Assembly: GCF_007097395.1 (NCBI RefSeq) | Contig: NZ_VKDC01000011.1 | Coordinates: 109,523 to 173,522, forward strand | Origin: Fulvivirga sp. M361 | GTDB taxonomy: Bacteria; Bacteroidota; Bacteroidia; Cytophagales; Cyclobacteriaceae | Direction: 5' to 3' | Length of the DNA stretch: 64,000 nt | In this document: positions 27,001 to 36,228 of the stretch, one piece after another | Position numbering within the stretch: position 1 is the stretch's first letter | Layout of the letters: each line of letters begins with the position of its first letter | Notes under the pieces: generated by a model | What the model was told of the DNA's origin: nothing | What the model saw: the letters and a program-made list of their open reading frames with translations, nothing else | Database searches by the model: none | Program-made: the position numbers and the translations under genes

Positions 27001-28613
27001 AAATTACTAATGGTAGTGGTATCCGTCAGATCAGGAGGCCTGAAAAAGATCGGAATTCGCGCAGCATCATCTTCACAATAAGAGGGTAAAACCCCTATTT
27101 CTTCTTCTATCCGGGGCCTTGGTAAAATCGTAAAACGTAAAACGGCAAATCCAGCGCTACACCCACTTTCAAAAGCTGCATATCGTATCGTGATATTTCT
27201 ACTGGCTATATTACTTGCAAATTGATCTGTACTGAATTGAAAGTCACCCTGGTAATTGTCAATGGCTATTGAGTCCCGTCCATTGATCAGTATTGTAAGC
27301 AGACCACCTAAGGGAGAAACTCCTACATCTGTAAAACCCGCCACCGGCGATAAGGATTGGTTTTCAGAAAACCCATCCATGGTGATGCTAGGGGCTGCTC
27401 CGGTAATCTGGATCGTATTCACTTCGACTACATTAGAAAGGCCAATACACTCTCCTGTCCGATTTAGCTGAGCCGAAAAGTTAAAAGGAAGCGGGATACC
27501 GGCATCGATCAAGTTATCCCTGACAAGAGTAATGGTATTCCCACTGATATTAAACATTGGAGAAGTCAATTGCACGTCATTTGCAAAAAACGTAAGCTGA
27601 TCGCTTGCCGTTATTGGAGAACTATCCAATCTGACCACTCCTAAAGTTATTGATTCTTCTGCACAAAATTCTGCTACAGTACCACTCATAATCGGCACAC
27701 CATCTTCATCCACCACCTGCAAGCCAGGGCCTTTGGCAAGCCTCATTCTGGCAAAAGTACTGCCAGGAGGTAATGCAGGTAGTTCTGCATCATTCCTATT
27801 AATTTGATTGACTCTTGTTATGGTGTAAGTAGCCGCGGTATCCAGGTTTGGATCTGTCACCCTCACCTGTAACCCGGTAACGCTAACTGTATCAAGCGTT
27901 GCGGTATTTGCCTCACAAATGCCGCTGGCTGGAGGGGGACATAAACGATAATTGACCTGAATTCTTCTGACATCGTTGTCTGGATGAAAAGCGATAGAGG
28001 GACTCTCTATATCACCGGCAGATGCGGTAATACCGCCTTCGTCCAATACATATTCAAAACCAGCCGGAAGTTCCAATAATAGACTATGAACATTTCCAGA
28101 ACTCGAAGTATTAATAAAATTGTCAGCTATACCCTCGGAGATTACCAGCGGATCGAGTGTGGTAACTGCACTTGTATCCACACATATTCCTGAAGTGATG
28201 GGATTGTTTACCCTAGCGTATGGGCCAGTGGTAAAAGTGTAGGTAGTAATTTCTAAAGTATCTTTGTTTGTTGCTTCAAAATTTCTTACTGAATCCAACT
28301 GTATAAAGTAAAGTTGAGTTGGATCCAGAATATCTTGGGGTGTGATGGTTATGACACGTTTATCAGTATCAATCGCTGCATCGAACAATACATTAGCTCC
28401 ATTTTCATCTGTCTCACGAAAGATAATAAGTGGACCAATATTAGCACTTAATAACTCAGTACCGTCTATGTCTTCAAGTCCTGCATTACTGGTAAGTATA
28501 ATAGGTGCTCTCACCGAAGCACTCGTTGTGGGTGCACTAGAGGTTATTGTAGGTTTTTGAGCCAACAGGCTCGTATTGACAACAACAAAAATAAAGAGGG
28601 TTAAGCGTCTCAT
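24075..28613 (-). CDS. Giant surface protein with PKD-like domain and T9SS sorting domain
   Basis: This 1512-residue secreted protein has a signal peptide (MRRLTLFIFVVVNTSLLAQ). Many Ig-like/PKD-like segments follow, for example 'FFWNFNDRIPTFISVPGGDTSHNFSQPGVYDVVLAVES'-type PKD residues around 930-980 (only part quoted as motif: 'SFFWNFND' and 'QPGVYDVVLAVES'). A Cys-rich segment sits near 620-660 ('CRPCFSFEFDC'). The last 75 or so residues form a type A T9SS C-terminal sorting domain ('FFPNPVSEELQVLFG', 'GMYLIRLKAG', ending 'RITVIK'). It is probably delivered to the cell surface by the type IX system and anchored or released. Adhesion or sensing is possible; the exact role is unknown. Confidence 0.85.
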   Translation of the reverse strand: MRRLTLFIFVVVNTSLLAQKPTITSSAPTTSASVRAPIILTSNAGLEDIDGTELLSANIGPLIIFRETDENGANVLFDAAIDTDKRVITITPQDILDPTQLYFIQLDSVRNFEATNKDTLEITTYTFTTGPYARVNNPITSGICVDTSAVTTLDPLVISEGIADNFINTSSSGNVHSLLLELPAGFEYVLDEGGITASAGDIESPSIAFHPDNDVRRIQVNYRLCPPPASGICEANTATLDTVSVTGLQVRVTDPNLDTAATYTITRVNQINRNDAELPALPPGSTFARMRLAKGPGLQVVDEDGVPIMSGTVAEFCAEESITLGVVRLDSSPITASDQLTFFANDVQLTSPMFNISGNTITLVRDNLIDAGIPLPFNFSAQLNRTGECIGLSNVVEVNTIQITGAAPSITMDGFSENQSLSPVAGFTDVGVSPLGGLLTILINGRDSIAIDNYQGDFQFSTDQFASNIASRNITIRYAAFESGCSAGFAVLRFTILPRPRIEEEIGVLPSYCEDDAARIPIFFRPPDLTDTTTISNLAIVGGGISGVISPGYDPVMQEDSTGFLFDVDAARLSLLPGVNSTSVTISYQSSIRQPIIDNICRTVTFTELQEECSDLYGCRPCFSFEFDCFQNQDKCEFSCEPNQRCEVIGTECNTIEVTRTRIECRDEITGFNTVVSDIETSYTIQFLSVPELEFRTVLREPVDTVFCVDSPPVFLLGGPGDTFANKRFSLLDLDTDVQVNLTDFSFNPSDTDLGPNVDGYRLFFDFLGDISNCENRDSLDFRIVPIPQPVAFPMTLPEVQNIPAYRYCLGDEVDSVVFATEVETTLIWRDDRGFELARGNRFLPPVITDQAGITRFTVERFHLLGGCTSGLTSFFIQVGETPEVDYSFNTDCNSEAFFTENVTHAGNILQNDTIRSFFWNFNDRIPTFISVPGGDTSHNFSQPGVYDVVLAVESSIGCVDTLIKKVTVFDQVAIDAVSNSYFEDFNNGNGGWIATSENNEANGQARNSSWRIADVLGQPAWVTSDPATGRFNNDEFSWVESPCVNLDQWTDPLLELDIHYNTQALEGVVLQYQIQEAVNTDWITLGDIDRGLNWYTSNSISAGPGGSIVGWAGVTDNTEWVRAAFNLSSAQQVAAGNEIRFRIAFASLDQGNRTGEFTGFSFDNVSIRDKDRFVLIEHFTNVTQADVTTERELVSDFSMPRNDVIYIQYHTEDGDDPFFYSTFFPRNTANDHLTRRFFYGFDGPGFSVMNGRLTDTTSFNAGWAEEQYSRESLTPSPFDIDINFSVLDNNNLQVNATAVRNESPNRLLDERQEDLSLSMTLAVIEKEVDFEGEILNNVFLQYLPFQGGRVASGQWRAGAGLSLEMEEIWQVHRDATAGEFSVVAIVQLVHGVEQNTFGLPLAEVFQAFEKSIDVELRQSEITSLGKALQAGIQFFPNPVSEELQVLFGDEVINEPVYWSILTLQGKEIVSGYIPAQSKSALVDVSTCDQGMYLIRLKAGKEQFQQRITVIK

Positions 28614-28619
28614 GAACAG

Positions 28620-29678
28620 TTAGTCCATTTTTATGAATCTTACTGAAAGGCCGTTTACTTTCTCCGGAGAACCCAGCTCAATAAGGTCATCTGCTTCCCT
28701 TATGGCAAAAGAAACCCCATCCGATGGTTTTCCCATTTCCTCGTCCGATGTCCATGCAAAGCCGGTCGACTCAATGAGACCAAATGTGTCAAACGTTCCA
28801 CTTCTTCTACCCCCCAATTCAAATTCGAATCCTGAATTTCCTCCAACCAACAATGCATTGACAGAAGTTGCGCCTCCCCCCGTGGCATCAATCAATGCTT
28901 GATAATCATCACCTGATGGTAATTTCCATCCCTGGGGGGCGATAAGTTGAGCTACAAACCAAGTGTACAACCTACCATATCTCGCTTCATTTGTAACTTG
29001 ATCATCATCATAATACCACGAAGAAGTAGAATCTGCTGTATTAGTATTCAAGTTAAAGTTTTCAGCAAACCACACCTGATCGCCAATACGCACTACCTGG
29101 TAGGTTTGACCATCTCTGGCATCAGTGGTAGAAGTCAATGCTGCTGAAGTAATAGAAACATTAGCAGAGCAGCCATGTGCATCACGTACACGTACGGTAT
29201 AGTCCTGTCCCATAAGGCCTTCAAATGTTCCTGATGTTTGAAAGTTTGTATTATCAACGGAGTACTCATAGGGCGCTGTACCGCCTGAAGCCTCTGCGGT
29301 AATGGTAAAAGCATCTGCCGTAGCTTCAAGGGATAAATTATCTGTTATAGTAACTACTTCAGTGTTCGTACAGTTGTTTGCATCCCGTACTGTAACGGTG
29401 ACACTCCCTGTAGCTACATTACTAAAAGCAGCGTCAGGTTGAAAATTAGTGCCGTCTATGGAGAATTGATACGGAGCAGTACCGCCAGACACATTGTCTA
29501 ATTCAAGATCAGAACAATCACCCACAGACAGGTCAAAGCTTATAGAGGTGGTGGTGCAATCAAATTCCCCATCATCATCATCGCCACACCCTACCCAGCA
29601 TAAAGTGGCTAATGCCAATGCAAAAAATGATACGGTTCTTTTGAAAAATGTAAATACTGTTGGTTTTTGGTTTTCCAT
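28620..29678 (-). CDS. Surface lipoprotein with SprB repeats and FISUMP domain
   Basis: This 352-residue protein starts with a lipoprotein signal, lipid Cys31 in 'WVGC', followed by GDDDDG, acidic residues of the type that direct lipoproteins to the surface in this phylum. Two SprB-type repeats follow, seen as 'GGTAPYQFSIDGTNFQ' and 'GGTAPYEYSVDNTNFQ'. The C-terminal half is a FISUMP (Fibrobacter succinogenes major paralogous) domain: 'VRIGDQVWFAENFNLNT', 'GRLYTWFVAQ' and 'GWKLPSGDDYQALI'. It is the first of three surface proteins on this strand and precedes the T9SS protein by 6 bp. Likely cell-surface; function unknown. Confidence 0.85.
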   Translation of the reverse strand: MENQKPTVFTFFKRTVSFFALALATLCWVGCGDDDDGEFDCTTTSISFDLSVGDCSDLELDNVSGGTAPYQFSIDGTNFQPDAAFSNVATGSVTVTVRDANNCTNTEVVTITDNLSLEATADAFTITAEASGGTAPYEYSVDNTNFQTSGTFEGLMGQDYTVRVRDAHGCSANVSITSAALTSTTDARDGQTYQVVRIGDQVWFAENFNLNTNTADSTSSWYYDDDQVTNEARYGRLYTWFVAQLIAPQGWKLPSGDDYQALIDATGGGATSVNALLVGGNSGFEFELGGRRSGTFDTFGLIESTGFAWTSDEEMGKPSDGVSFAIREADDLIELGSPEKVNGLSVRFIKMD

Positions 29679-30236
29679 GGTTAAAAACTAGTGAGTGATT
29701 TTTTCTGTAACTACCTTATATCAAGAATCTTAGCATTTTAAGACGTCTTATATTAAAGCCAAAAAGGACATTTAAAGCGAGTATTTCTATTAAATGTTAT
29801 ATATCTTGTTGATCAATCCATAAATTAAACCAAAAGTAACCTACATCCACAAGCTAAGTAAGAAGATGTAATGTTTTTTTCAAAAACGGCGAGAATTACT
29901 TTGTTAGCAGCTGAGTTTGTATTCCTTATAAGTGGCCTTAGACTGGTTTTTCTATTTAATCATATGAAGAAAATACACATCTGTTGATAACACTGTTAAG
30001 CGGTAGAATTGGCTTAAATTACACCGGCATTTATGTGAAGAGTTTAAGGTAAATAGCTAAATATCAAAGCATTTACGTGATTTGGTTACAAGGCGTTTTC
30101 ATAGTACTGACTTTATTAATTTCAAATGGCCGGCAAACTATAATAAGAGAAAAATTCTTTCCGGCTTGTTGTATATGTTTTCCCAGGTGCTTTTTAAGTA
30201 GTTTGATTAATATTGACTGTTATATTTGAGACTTTT
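29679..30236. other. Intergenic region with a 12-bp palindrome
   Basis: This 558-bp stretch has no supported gene. It contains the perfect palindrome TAAGACGTCTTA at 29739-29750, 61 bp upstream of the FISUMP lipoprotein ATG at 29678, which could be a dimer-binding operator. The remainder is AT-rich and unremarkable to my reading. Confidence 0.35.
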
Positions 30237-31565
30237 CTAAGAAACTTTACCTTCTTTGCTCATTTCTCTCCGAATACCGTTAAGCAAGTCTTGCTCTTTT
30301 ACTTCAGGAGAAGATCTTTTCAGCGCCATCAAAGTACAATAGCGTAAAATGTTGCCTATAGCCGCACCTGAAAGCTCATAGTCCTTTGAAATTTTTCTCA
30401 AATTGATGGTAGATTCAAGTTGAAGCACATCTGCAAATGCTTTCTGCCACAATTCATAGCGTTCTTCCGGACCCGGCATAGGAAAATAAATGATGGATTG
30501 AAACCGCCGCAAAAAGGCTTTGTCCATATTGGATTTCAGATTAGAGGCCAGCACTATTAACCCGGGATAGTCCTCCACACGTTGAAGCAAATAAGATACT
30601 TCCTGGTTAGCATAGCGATCATTGGAGGATTGCGTTTGCGTTCGTTTGCCGAAGATGGCATCCGCTTCATCGAAAAAAAGTATCCACTGTTTGTTTTCGG
30701 CGATATCAAAGATATGTTTCAGATTTTTCTCCGTTTCTCCAATATACTTGGACACCAGCATGGAAAGATCAATATGGTAGACATCCAACGCATATTTATT
30801 ACCCATGAGGGAAGCTGTAAGCGTCTTACCCGTACCTGGCGGGCCATAAAATAAGGCGCGATAACCACGTTTGAATTTCTTATTCACTTCAGGCATCTGC
30901 TCAAGTTTATCATGATGGTCTAACCAGGCATCCAATTCATCAAGCGATTCGTAAATGTCGTACGGCAATACCAGGTCGTCCCATGTCAATCGTGTTTGCA
31001 AAAGTTTTGCCGGGAAGTGAGGAGCATAATCAGGTCTGTAATTCTTTTGAAACAGTATTTTATGCAGGCATTCCTCAGTAGGGATAAGACGCGCTGTCAT
31101 AGGAGGAGTACCGATTGACACCTGGTCAAGTTTTAACAGATTGCCCGCAAATAACCTTCCGTCTTTGTCCAGTAACATTTGTACTTGAAGCCTGACCGCC
31201 AGGTCACTGCCAGCTATAAGGTAGACCGCTGTATCACCTGTAGGAATGAACCCACTGGAAGCATCAGAAAAACGCCCTCCTAATTCAGTAAAAATGCTTC
31301 CGGTGACAGGGTTTTTTACACAGAGGTTATCCAGGTATTCAGATGCAACGTATGGTAATACGGACAGCGTCAGTATTAGTCGTTCACTCGGATTTAACGA
31401 ATGCTCAGTCACCATGGTGGCGTAGTTATCTCTATCGGATGACGATATTTCCGGCGGGTCTAATTCTTTTTGCGATAATTGTTTATTCTCCAGTTGATCC
31501 GTTCGAAAACCAATGACCTGACGCACCCAGTCGATGTCTCGTCGTAATAATCCAGTTGAATCCAT
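30237..31565 (-). CDS. Afp15-like AAA+ ATPase (eCIS-associated), copy 2
   Basis: This 442-residue protein has the same layout as the ATPase at 21113-22519: a divergent N-terminal half (1-230), then an AAA+ core with Walker A GPPGTGKT (241-248), Walker B 'ILFFDEAD' (295-302), sensor-1 Asn342 in 'LASN' and arginines R353/R354. The stretch 'VSKYIGETEKNL' and 'DRYANQEV(S/A)YLLQ' is nearly identical in both, while the N-terminal halves differ. Two such ATPases in one locus may serve different partners (particle assembly versus cargo). It is monocistronic: 499 bp precede it and 558 bp follow. Confidence 0.88.
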   Translation of the reverse strand: MDSTGLLRRDIDWVRQVIGFRTDQLENKQLSQKELDPPEISSSDRDNYATMVTEHSLNPSERLILTLSVLPYVASEYLDNLCVKNPVTGSIFTELGGRFSDASSGFIPTGDTAVYLIAGSDLAVRLQVQMLLDKDGRLFAGNLLKLDQVSIGTPPMTARLIPTEECLHKILFQKNYRPDYAPHFPAKLLQTRLTWDDLVLPYDIYESLDELDAWLDHHDKLEQMPEVNKKFKRGYRALFYGPPGTGKTLTASLMGNKYALDVYHIDLSMLVSKYIGETEKNLKHIFDIAENKQWILFFDEADAIFGKRTQTQSSNDRYANQEVSYLLQRVEDYPGLIVLASNLKSNMDKAFLRRFQSIIYFPMPGPEERYELWQKAFADVLQLESTINLRKISKDYELSGAAIGNILRYCTLMALKRSSPEVKEQDLLNGIRREMSKEGKVS

Positions 31566-32064
31566 GAATGTAAGTTTAGTAAACTTGACAAGCGTTTAAA
31601 AGATGTCGATTAAAAAGATCCATGGCGTAAAGAACAAATAGTAGCTTTTAAACTCTTATTTTAATTGTATCAAACGATCAATCAATTATTTAGTAAATCC
31701 ATGTTTTGTCACACCTTATTTATTTTACTTAACCAATCACACAAATTCACCACATCTTGCACGAAAGAAGGATTAAACACATCAGTGAATAGTGCATGCA
31801 TGTTCTGAATGTTATCAATGAAATTTGAGGTACTTTGGGATTGACGAACAAAAAATTTACCAGGAGTATTAGTCTTCCTTCTATAAAAATACCTTTTAAA
31901 ATAAGTTGAGATTCCCAGTTATAAGGAAGTTGAATAGGTTAATATATCTGCACTGTACTTTCCAAGTCATTTCTATCGGGTCATCAAGTGTTGTTTAAAA
32001 GGATAAAATATTAATTGAGCATTGAGCTATCTGATTAACTACCTTAAAACCTTATGCCGCTCAT
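31566..32064. other. Intergenic region upstream of the second ATPase gene
   Basis: This 499-bp stretch lies between the outer-membrane protein gene and the second ATPase, both on the minus strand. It contains one notable open frame without ATG (31709-31918, listed separately) and the palindrome GCATGCATG-like run near 31795. I found no tRNA and no convincing promoter pair. Confidence 0.35.
31709..31918 (-). pseudogene. Open frame lacking ATG, possible degraded gene end
   Basis: On the minus strand a 69-codon frame runs from just after a TAA at 31919-31921 to a TGA at 31709-31711. It has no ATG before its middle. Its start, 'GISTYFKRYFYRRKTNTPGKF', vaguely recalls the last helix of AraC-type regulators, and the rest ('HALFTDVFNPSF', 'NLCDWLSKIN') looks protein-like. 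It may be the leftover of a disrupted gene. This is a weak reading. Confidence 0.2.
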
Positions 32065-33159
32065 TTAACGCTTTGTTTTTTTTCGTTTAATCAGTTTAGG
32101 TTTATAAACAGGTACCATATACCCGATGGAGAAAAAAGCGTTGTTTAAACTAAAATCATTGTCAAGGTATAAGTATCTATACTGCAATTCCTGGTTGTCA
32201 TATCGGGTTTCTTCGTTAACTACATTCGGAATGCCATAGGAATACCGGATATCTGCCAGCAAATATCCACGACCCAAAACATTTTTAATTTTCACGCCTA
32301 CTCCTCCTACTATACTATAGTTAAGGGATTCTCTCTGCTCTTTCAGGTCTATAGAAGGGCCGGAAACACTACGATTACCAATCTCTACGTTAACACTATC
32401 TGTACGTTCTACTGTTGCTTCTGCACTGATAAGGTAACTTATAGACGCCCCCACCTGAGCATAGTATTTAACATTTCCTTTATCAAAGTTATATCTTATA
32501 AAAAGCGGGACTTCAGCCCAAAGCTGCTCTTCCTGAAAGGTAAGTTGTGAAAACCCCAGTTGGCTATTCTCGTATTCATAAAACTGGCCAATAAAATTCG
32601 CCTCAATACCCAGGGAAAAGTTTTTAAATAGTGGTATGTCAGCAGTTAACCCTGCCTGATACCCCAACTGAGCAGAATAAGTACCTGGAACGGTCATCAT
32701 ATTATCAAGGCTGAAATTTTTCTGTACATCTACAAACGTGAGATTACCTCCGGCTTTGCCTCCTATTAAAAAGATCGGCTTGGTCCTGAAGCTATTGTAA
32801 AGGTTAATGAACTCAGGAGGATCAACCACAGGGTTTATTTCGTACTCAGGCTCTATCTTCAAAAACTTCAGCATCGCCTCTTCTGCGGCCCCTCGTTCAT
32901 CATAATACAGATAGGATAGTATTAAAAGCTTATGGGCCTCTACTCTCTCTACATCATTAAACCCTCCTTTAAGACAATCATTAAGCAGATCCGGTACTTC
33001 TTCTATCCTGCCTTGTTCATAAGATGACCGGGCACTTCTGAGGGTTTTTGCACACGCATTTTCAGATTGCTCACGTTGGGCTTGTGACACTGTAACCCCC
33101 AGGAAACTCATCAGAATTGCTATATAAACGGATTTTGATGTCATTAATATTGGTTTCAT
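32065..33159 (-). CDS. Outer-membrane beta-barrel protein with TPR-like N-terminal part
   Basis: This 364-residue protein has a signal peptide (ending near SQAQ). Residues about 35-105 form a helical, TPR-like segment ('YEQGRIEEVPDLLNDCL', 'AHKLLILSYLYYDERGAAEEA'). It then turns into a PorT-like beta-barrel with alternating aromatic strands, e.g. 'GIEANFIGQFYEY', 'VKYYAQVGASISYL' and 'YLLADIRYSYGIP', ending in Tyr/Phe-rich strands. It is the last gene of a tight four-gene operon, 16 bp after the nSTAND-WD40 gene, and likely provides the outer-membrane contact of that system (inference). Confidence 0.8.
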   Translation of the reverse strand: MKPILMTSKSVYIAILMSFLGVTVSQAQREQSENACAKTLRSARSSYEQGRIEEVPDLLNDCLKGGFNDVERVEAHKLLILSYLYYDERGAAEEAMLKFLKIEPEYEINPVVDPPEFINLYNSFRTKPIFLIGGKAGGNLTFVDVQKNFSLDNMMTVPGTYSAQLGYQAGLTADIPLFKNFSLGIEANFIGQFYEYENSQLGFSQLTFQEEQLWAEVPLFIRYNFDKGNVKYYAQVGASISYLISAEATVERTDSVNVEIGNRSVSGPSIDLKEQRESLNYSIVGGVGVKIKNVLGRGYLLADIRYSYGIPNVVNEETRYDNQELQYRYLYLDNDFSLNNAFFSIGYMVPVYKPKLIKRKKTKR

Positions 33160-33175
33160 CTAATTGGGAGTAAGC

Positions 33176-36100
33176 TTATTTACAGGTATTTTCAAAAGGG
33201 ATATCTTCGGCTACGTAGAGTTCCCATTCCTCTTTCAACATGTTTCTTTCGAGTTTCTCACAGACTTCACCGGCCATATTTCTGGTATCTGTGGGCCATA
33301 ACCGAATAAGGTAATCCCGACATCCAGCCAGAAGATTACTGTCATCCGGACTAAATGTTATCGACCAAACCCAGTCTTCATGGTCTTTGAGCACAATGGG
33401 AGGATCGAAGAGATTTTGCATATTCCAGATACGCACCGTTTTATCAAAACTTCCCGTAGCCATACGACGATTATCATGACTAAATTCGATGTTATTTACA
33501 CGTGCACTATGACCTATCAGTGTACTAAGAGGTTTTCTACCTTTAAAATCCCATACACGAACCAATCCTTTTTCATTACCCGTAGCCAGGTAACGCCCAT
33601 CATTACTAAAGGCTACCGAAATCAACGGAATGGCCCTAAGATCTTGCGTTAAAATACTGGGCGCATTGTTGTCTTTAAGATCAAAAGTCTCTAACATACC
33701 GTTTTTCTTAGCTGCCACTACATACCGACCGTCAGGACTTACTGCTATCGCGTTTATTTTCTCATCACTTTCGGCTATGACCTCAGTACGTGTCAGGTCC
33801 TGGAAAATAATCCTTTTGTCAGATCCGGAATAGATCAACCCTCCTTCGTTGGAAGTAAATTCTATGAACCAAACATCAGAAGCATTAATTTTCATCACTC
33901 TTGGTTTCTTACCAGTTGCACTCAGGTCGTATATTTCTACAAACCCAAAGTCTCCTCCACAGGCAAGCAAGCGATTATCATCACTTAACGCCAACGTTCT
34001 ATTGATACGGCCAGGGTTATCAGAAATTAATTCATAAGCATTTTGAGGGTCACGGCTATTCCAGCGAAAGATCTTACCATCGCTACCCGCTGAGTAGATG
34101 TATGTCGCATTTTTACCTGTCACAAGCGACCTCACATTTTGTGTATGTGCTATGAGACTATTATAATCCGGTAATTCGAGGCTTTTGATCGCGTAATACA
34201 GGCCATCATACAGGTCGGGATCAAAGGGTTGTCCTCCATAATCTCTAAAGAAGTTAAAAGCTTGCTTGGCTACTAGTCCCTTCTTCGCTGAATCGGTAAG
34301 TTGAACCGACTTGATCGCCATAGACTTAGCGATGGAAAGTAGTCTTAATTGATATGCCTTTTGTTCCTCGGTAAGCGCCACCTCCTTAGCACTGTCAGCG
34401 ATCTTTTGTTGTACAATGGCATTTTCCTTTTCAATCCGGGCTTGTATAAGTGCCTGGTTAGCCACCCGCTCACTGTTTTCCGCACGTTTTTGCTCTGTAA
34501 TCGCGAATTCTTTCTGCTTGATAGCCTCCTCTGCATTTTCCTGGGCCCTTTTGGCTTCTCTGGCAGCCAATTTTTCATTCTCAGCAGCTTTGTCTCTTTG
34601 TATATTAGCTTCTTGGCGCTGCTTTTCAGCATATACACGCTGTCTTTCCGCGTAAAGTAAAAAAAGCAATGCAATCACAATACCCAGACCTAGTACAATT
34701 GCGGTAATTCTAGCAGCGATCAATCTCCTTTTTTGAAGTTTCTCTCTTATTAGCTGCTGTCGTTCATGCTCTTTTTGGCTGTACTCCAGGAATAACATGG
34801 TCCGTTCATAAGCTTTATGATGCCCAAGTCCCCAGGCCAGGGACGGCTTCTGCTCTTCTTTCCAGCTTTGGGCTATCTGTAGATCGGGAGGCCTCCATAA
34901 GCCTGCTTTACCTTCCTGGTGCATTTCTGCCGCCTCGGCTAGACGCAAATACAACTTTACTGATTCGGCTTCCTCTTCCACCCACTCGTTCAACTCTACC
35001 CATATCCTCATAAAACTCTCATGAGAAATATCTATAACAGTAGAATCAGTAAGCTCCACCTGGTAGACGGGTAACAATAATGTGCGACCAGGCTTCCTGA
35101 AATGATCAATTACATTTTTCACTTCATCAATTGGGGCATCAACGATAGCTGCAATCTCTGCCAGCTTTGTAGGTCTCCTGACCCCTCGTCCTTCTTCTCC
35201 CTTTTCAGTAATGGTTTTGAAGATCCGTTCACAGATTTTTTTCTGGTCATCGTTTAGCTCCCGATATGCCTCTCTGGCATGTTCCGAAAGTGCATTCTGC
35301 ATTCCACCAATCGCTTCGTAATCTGACAAACTCACGGGTTCATCCCCTACACTTCGGTATTGCCAATAACTCCAGGTACGCATAAGTGCATGCTGCATAA
35401 TCGGCAACTGGTCAGCATTATCACCTATATCGTTTAATATCTCCTTAACTAAACGGTCTTCGATTTGAGCACCCATTACAGCTATTGGTCCCACAATGGC
35501 GCTCTGCTTTTCTTCCCTGGTCATTTGAGGAATCAAGAACTGGCTGTCATTTATCACCTTTGTAAGTATGGGGTACTGTGCACAGTCACCTATAAAGTCA
35601 GAACGAATGGTAATGACCACATAAATAGGCACTTCTGATTGGTTAATAGCATGTACTATTAGTTTGACAAAAGACTGGACCTCATCATTATCTACATTGA
35701 CCTGACCATCCTGATTATATCGAAACAATTCTTCAAACTGATCAATAAAAAGCAGGCAGTTGCTTTTGGATTTCTTATACTTACTTTTGATCACTTTCAC
35801 CAGCCCATCTTCGTACTCGGATAAAGTTGAATAGTCGACATTTTTTTCTACTTCATCCCGTTCCACAACTTCTTGTTGTCCTAAATAGGGCCCTGATAGT
35901 GCATCTGCTAATGATTTTACAGGAGAATCGCCAGGAGTCAAATTATATATCTCCCAGGTATTGGATTTCAAAGTTTTATAATCTCCCAACAAAACCGGGA
36001 GTATCCCGCAGGACATAAATGAAGATTTTCCCACACCTGAAGCTCCTACAATAGCCACAAACTTTCTTTCCACCAGCTTTTCTATAACATGGTCTACCTG

Positions 36101-36217
36101 GTTTTCTCGTCCAAAGAAGAGATGGCTCTCTTCAAATTTAAACGGTCTAAGGCCTGGAAAAGGGTTTTTACTTTCCGCAATAGTCTCAATTTCGTCAAGG
36201 GTTGATATCTCAGACAT
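33176..36217 (-). CDS. Membrane-anchored nSTAND1 NTPase with coiled coil and WD40 propeller
   Basis: This 1013-residue protein has the nSTAND1 opening 'NPFPGLRPFKFEE' at 18-30. It has Walker A GASGVGKS (58-65), Walker B 'LLFIDQFEE' (155-163) and 'ITIRSDFIGD' near 202, a conserved follow-on motif of this family. A hydrophobic transmembrane helix lies at about 500-522, then a long Glu/Lys/Gln coiled coil (523-640). A C-terminal WD40 propeller runs from about 690 to 985 ('GHSARVNNIEFSHDNRRM', 'GSFDKTVRIWNMQ'). This layout, NTPase in the cytoplasm and WD40 as ligand sensor, matches bacterial STAND-type sensors. It is 11 bp after the TIR-like gene and 16 bp before the barrel gene. Confidence 0.9.
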   Translation of the reverse strand: MSEISTLDEIETIAESKNPFPGLRPFKFEESHLFFGRENQVDHVIEKLVERKFVAIVGASGVGKSSFMSCGILPVLLGDYKTLKSNTWEIYNLTPGDSPVKSLADALSGPYLGQQEVVERDEVEKNVDYSTLSEYEDGLVKVIKSKYKKSKSNCLLFIDQFEELFRYNQDGQVNVDNDEVQSFVKLIVHAINQSEVPIYVVITIRSDFIGDCAQYPILTKVINDSQFLIPQMTREEKQSAIVGPIAVMGAQIEDRLVKEILNDIGDNADQLPIMQHALMRTWSYWQYRSVGDEPVSLSDYEAIGGMQNALSEHAREAYRELNDDQKKICERIFKTITEKGEEGRGVRRPTKLAEIAAIVDAPIDEVKNVIDHFRKPGRTLLLPVYQVELTDSTVIDISHESFMRIWVELNEWVEEEAESVKLYLRLAEAAEMHQEGKAGLWRPPDLQIAQSWKEEQKPSLAWGLGHHKAYERTMLFLEYSQKEHERQQLIREKLQKRRLIAARITAIVLGLGIVIALLFLLYAERQRVYAEKQRQEANIQRDKAAENEKLAAREAKRAQENAEEAIKQKEFAITEQKRAENSERVANQALIQARIEKENAIVQQKIADSAKEVALTEEQKAYQLRLLSIAKSMAIKSVQLTDSAKKGLVAKQAFNFFRDYGGQPFDPDLYDGLYYAIKSLELPDYNSLIAHTQNVRSLVTGKNATYIYSAGSDGKIFRWNSRDPQNAYELISDNPGRINRTLALSDDNRLLACGGDFGFVEIYDLSATGKKPRVMKINASDVWFIEFTSNEGGLIYSGSDKRIIFQDLTRTEVIAESDEKINAIAVSPDGRYVVAAKKNGMLETFDLKDNNAPSILTQDLRAIPLISVAFSNDGRYLATGNEKGLVRVWDFKGRKPLSTLIGHSARVNNIEFSHDNRRMATGSFDKTVRIWNMQNLFDPPIVLKDHEDWVWSITFSPDDSNLLAGCRDYLIRLWPTDTRNMAGEVCEKLERNMLKEEWELYVAEDIPFENTCK

Positions 36218-36228
36218 ATGGGTAATGG

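Noticed and set aside
29679..32064. tRNA or small RNA in the intergenic stretches
   Set aside because: No cloverleaf-like pairing or conserved RNA motif was seen by eye.
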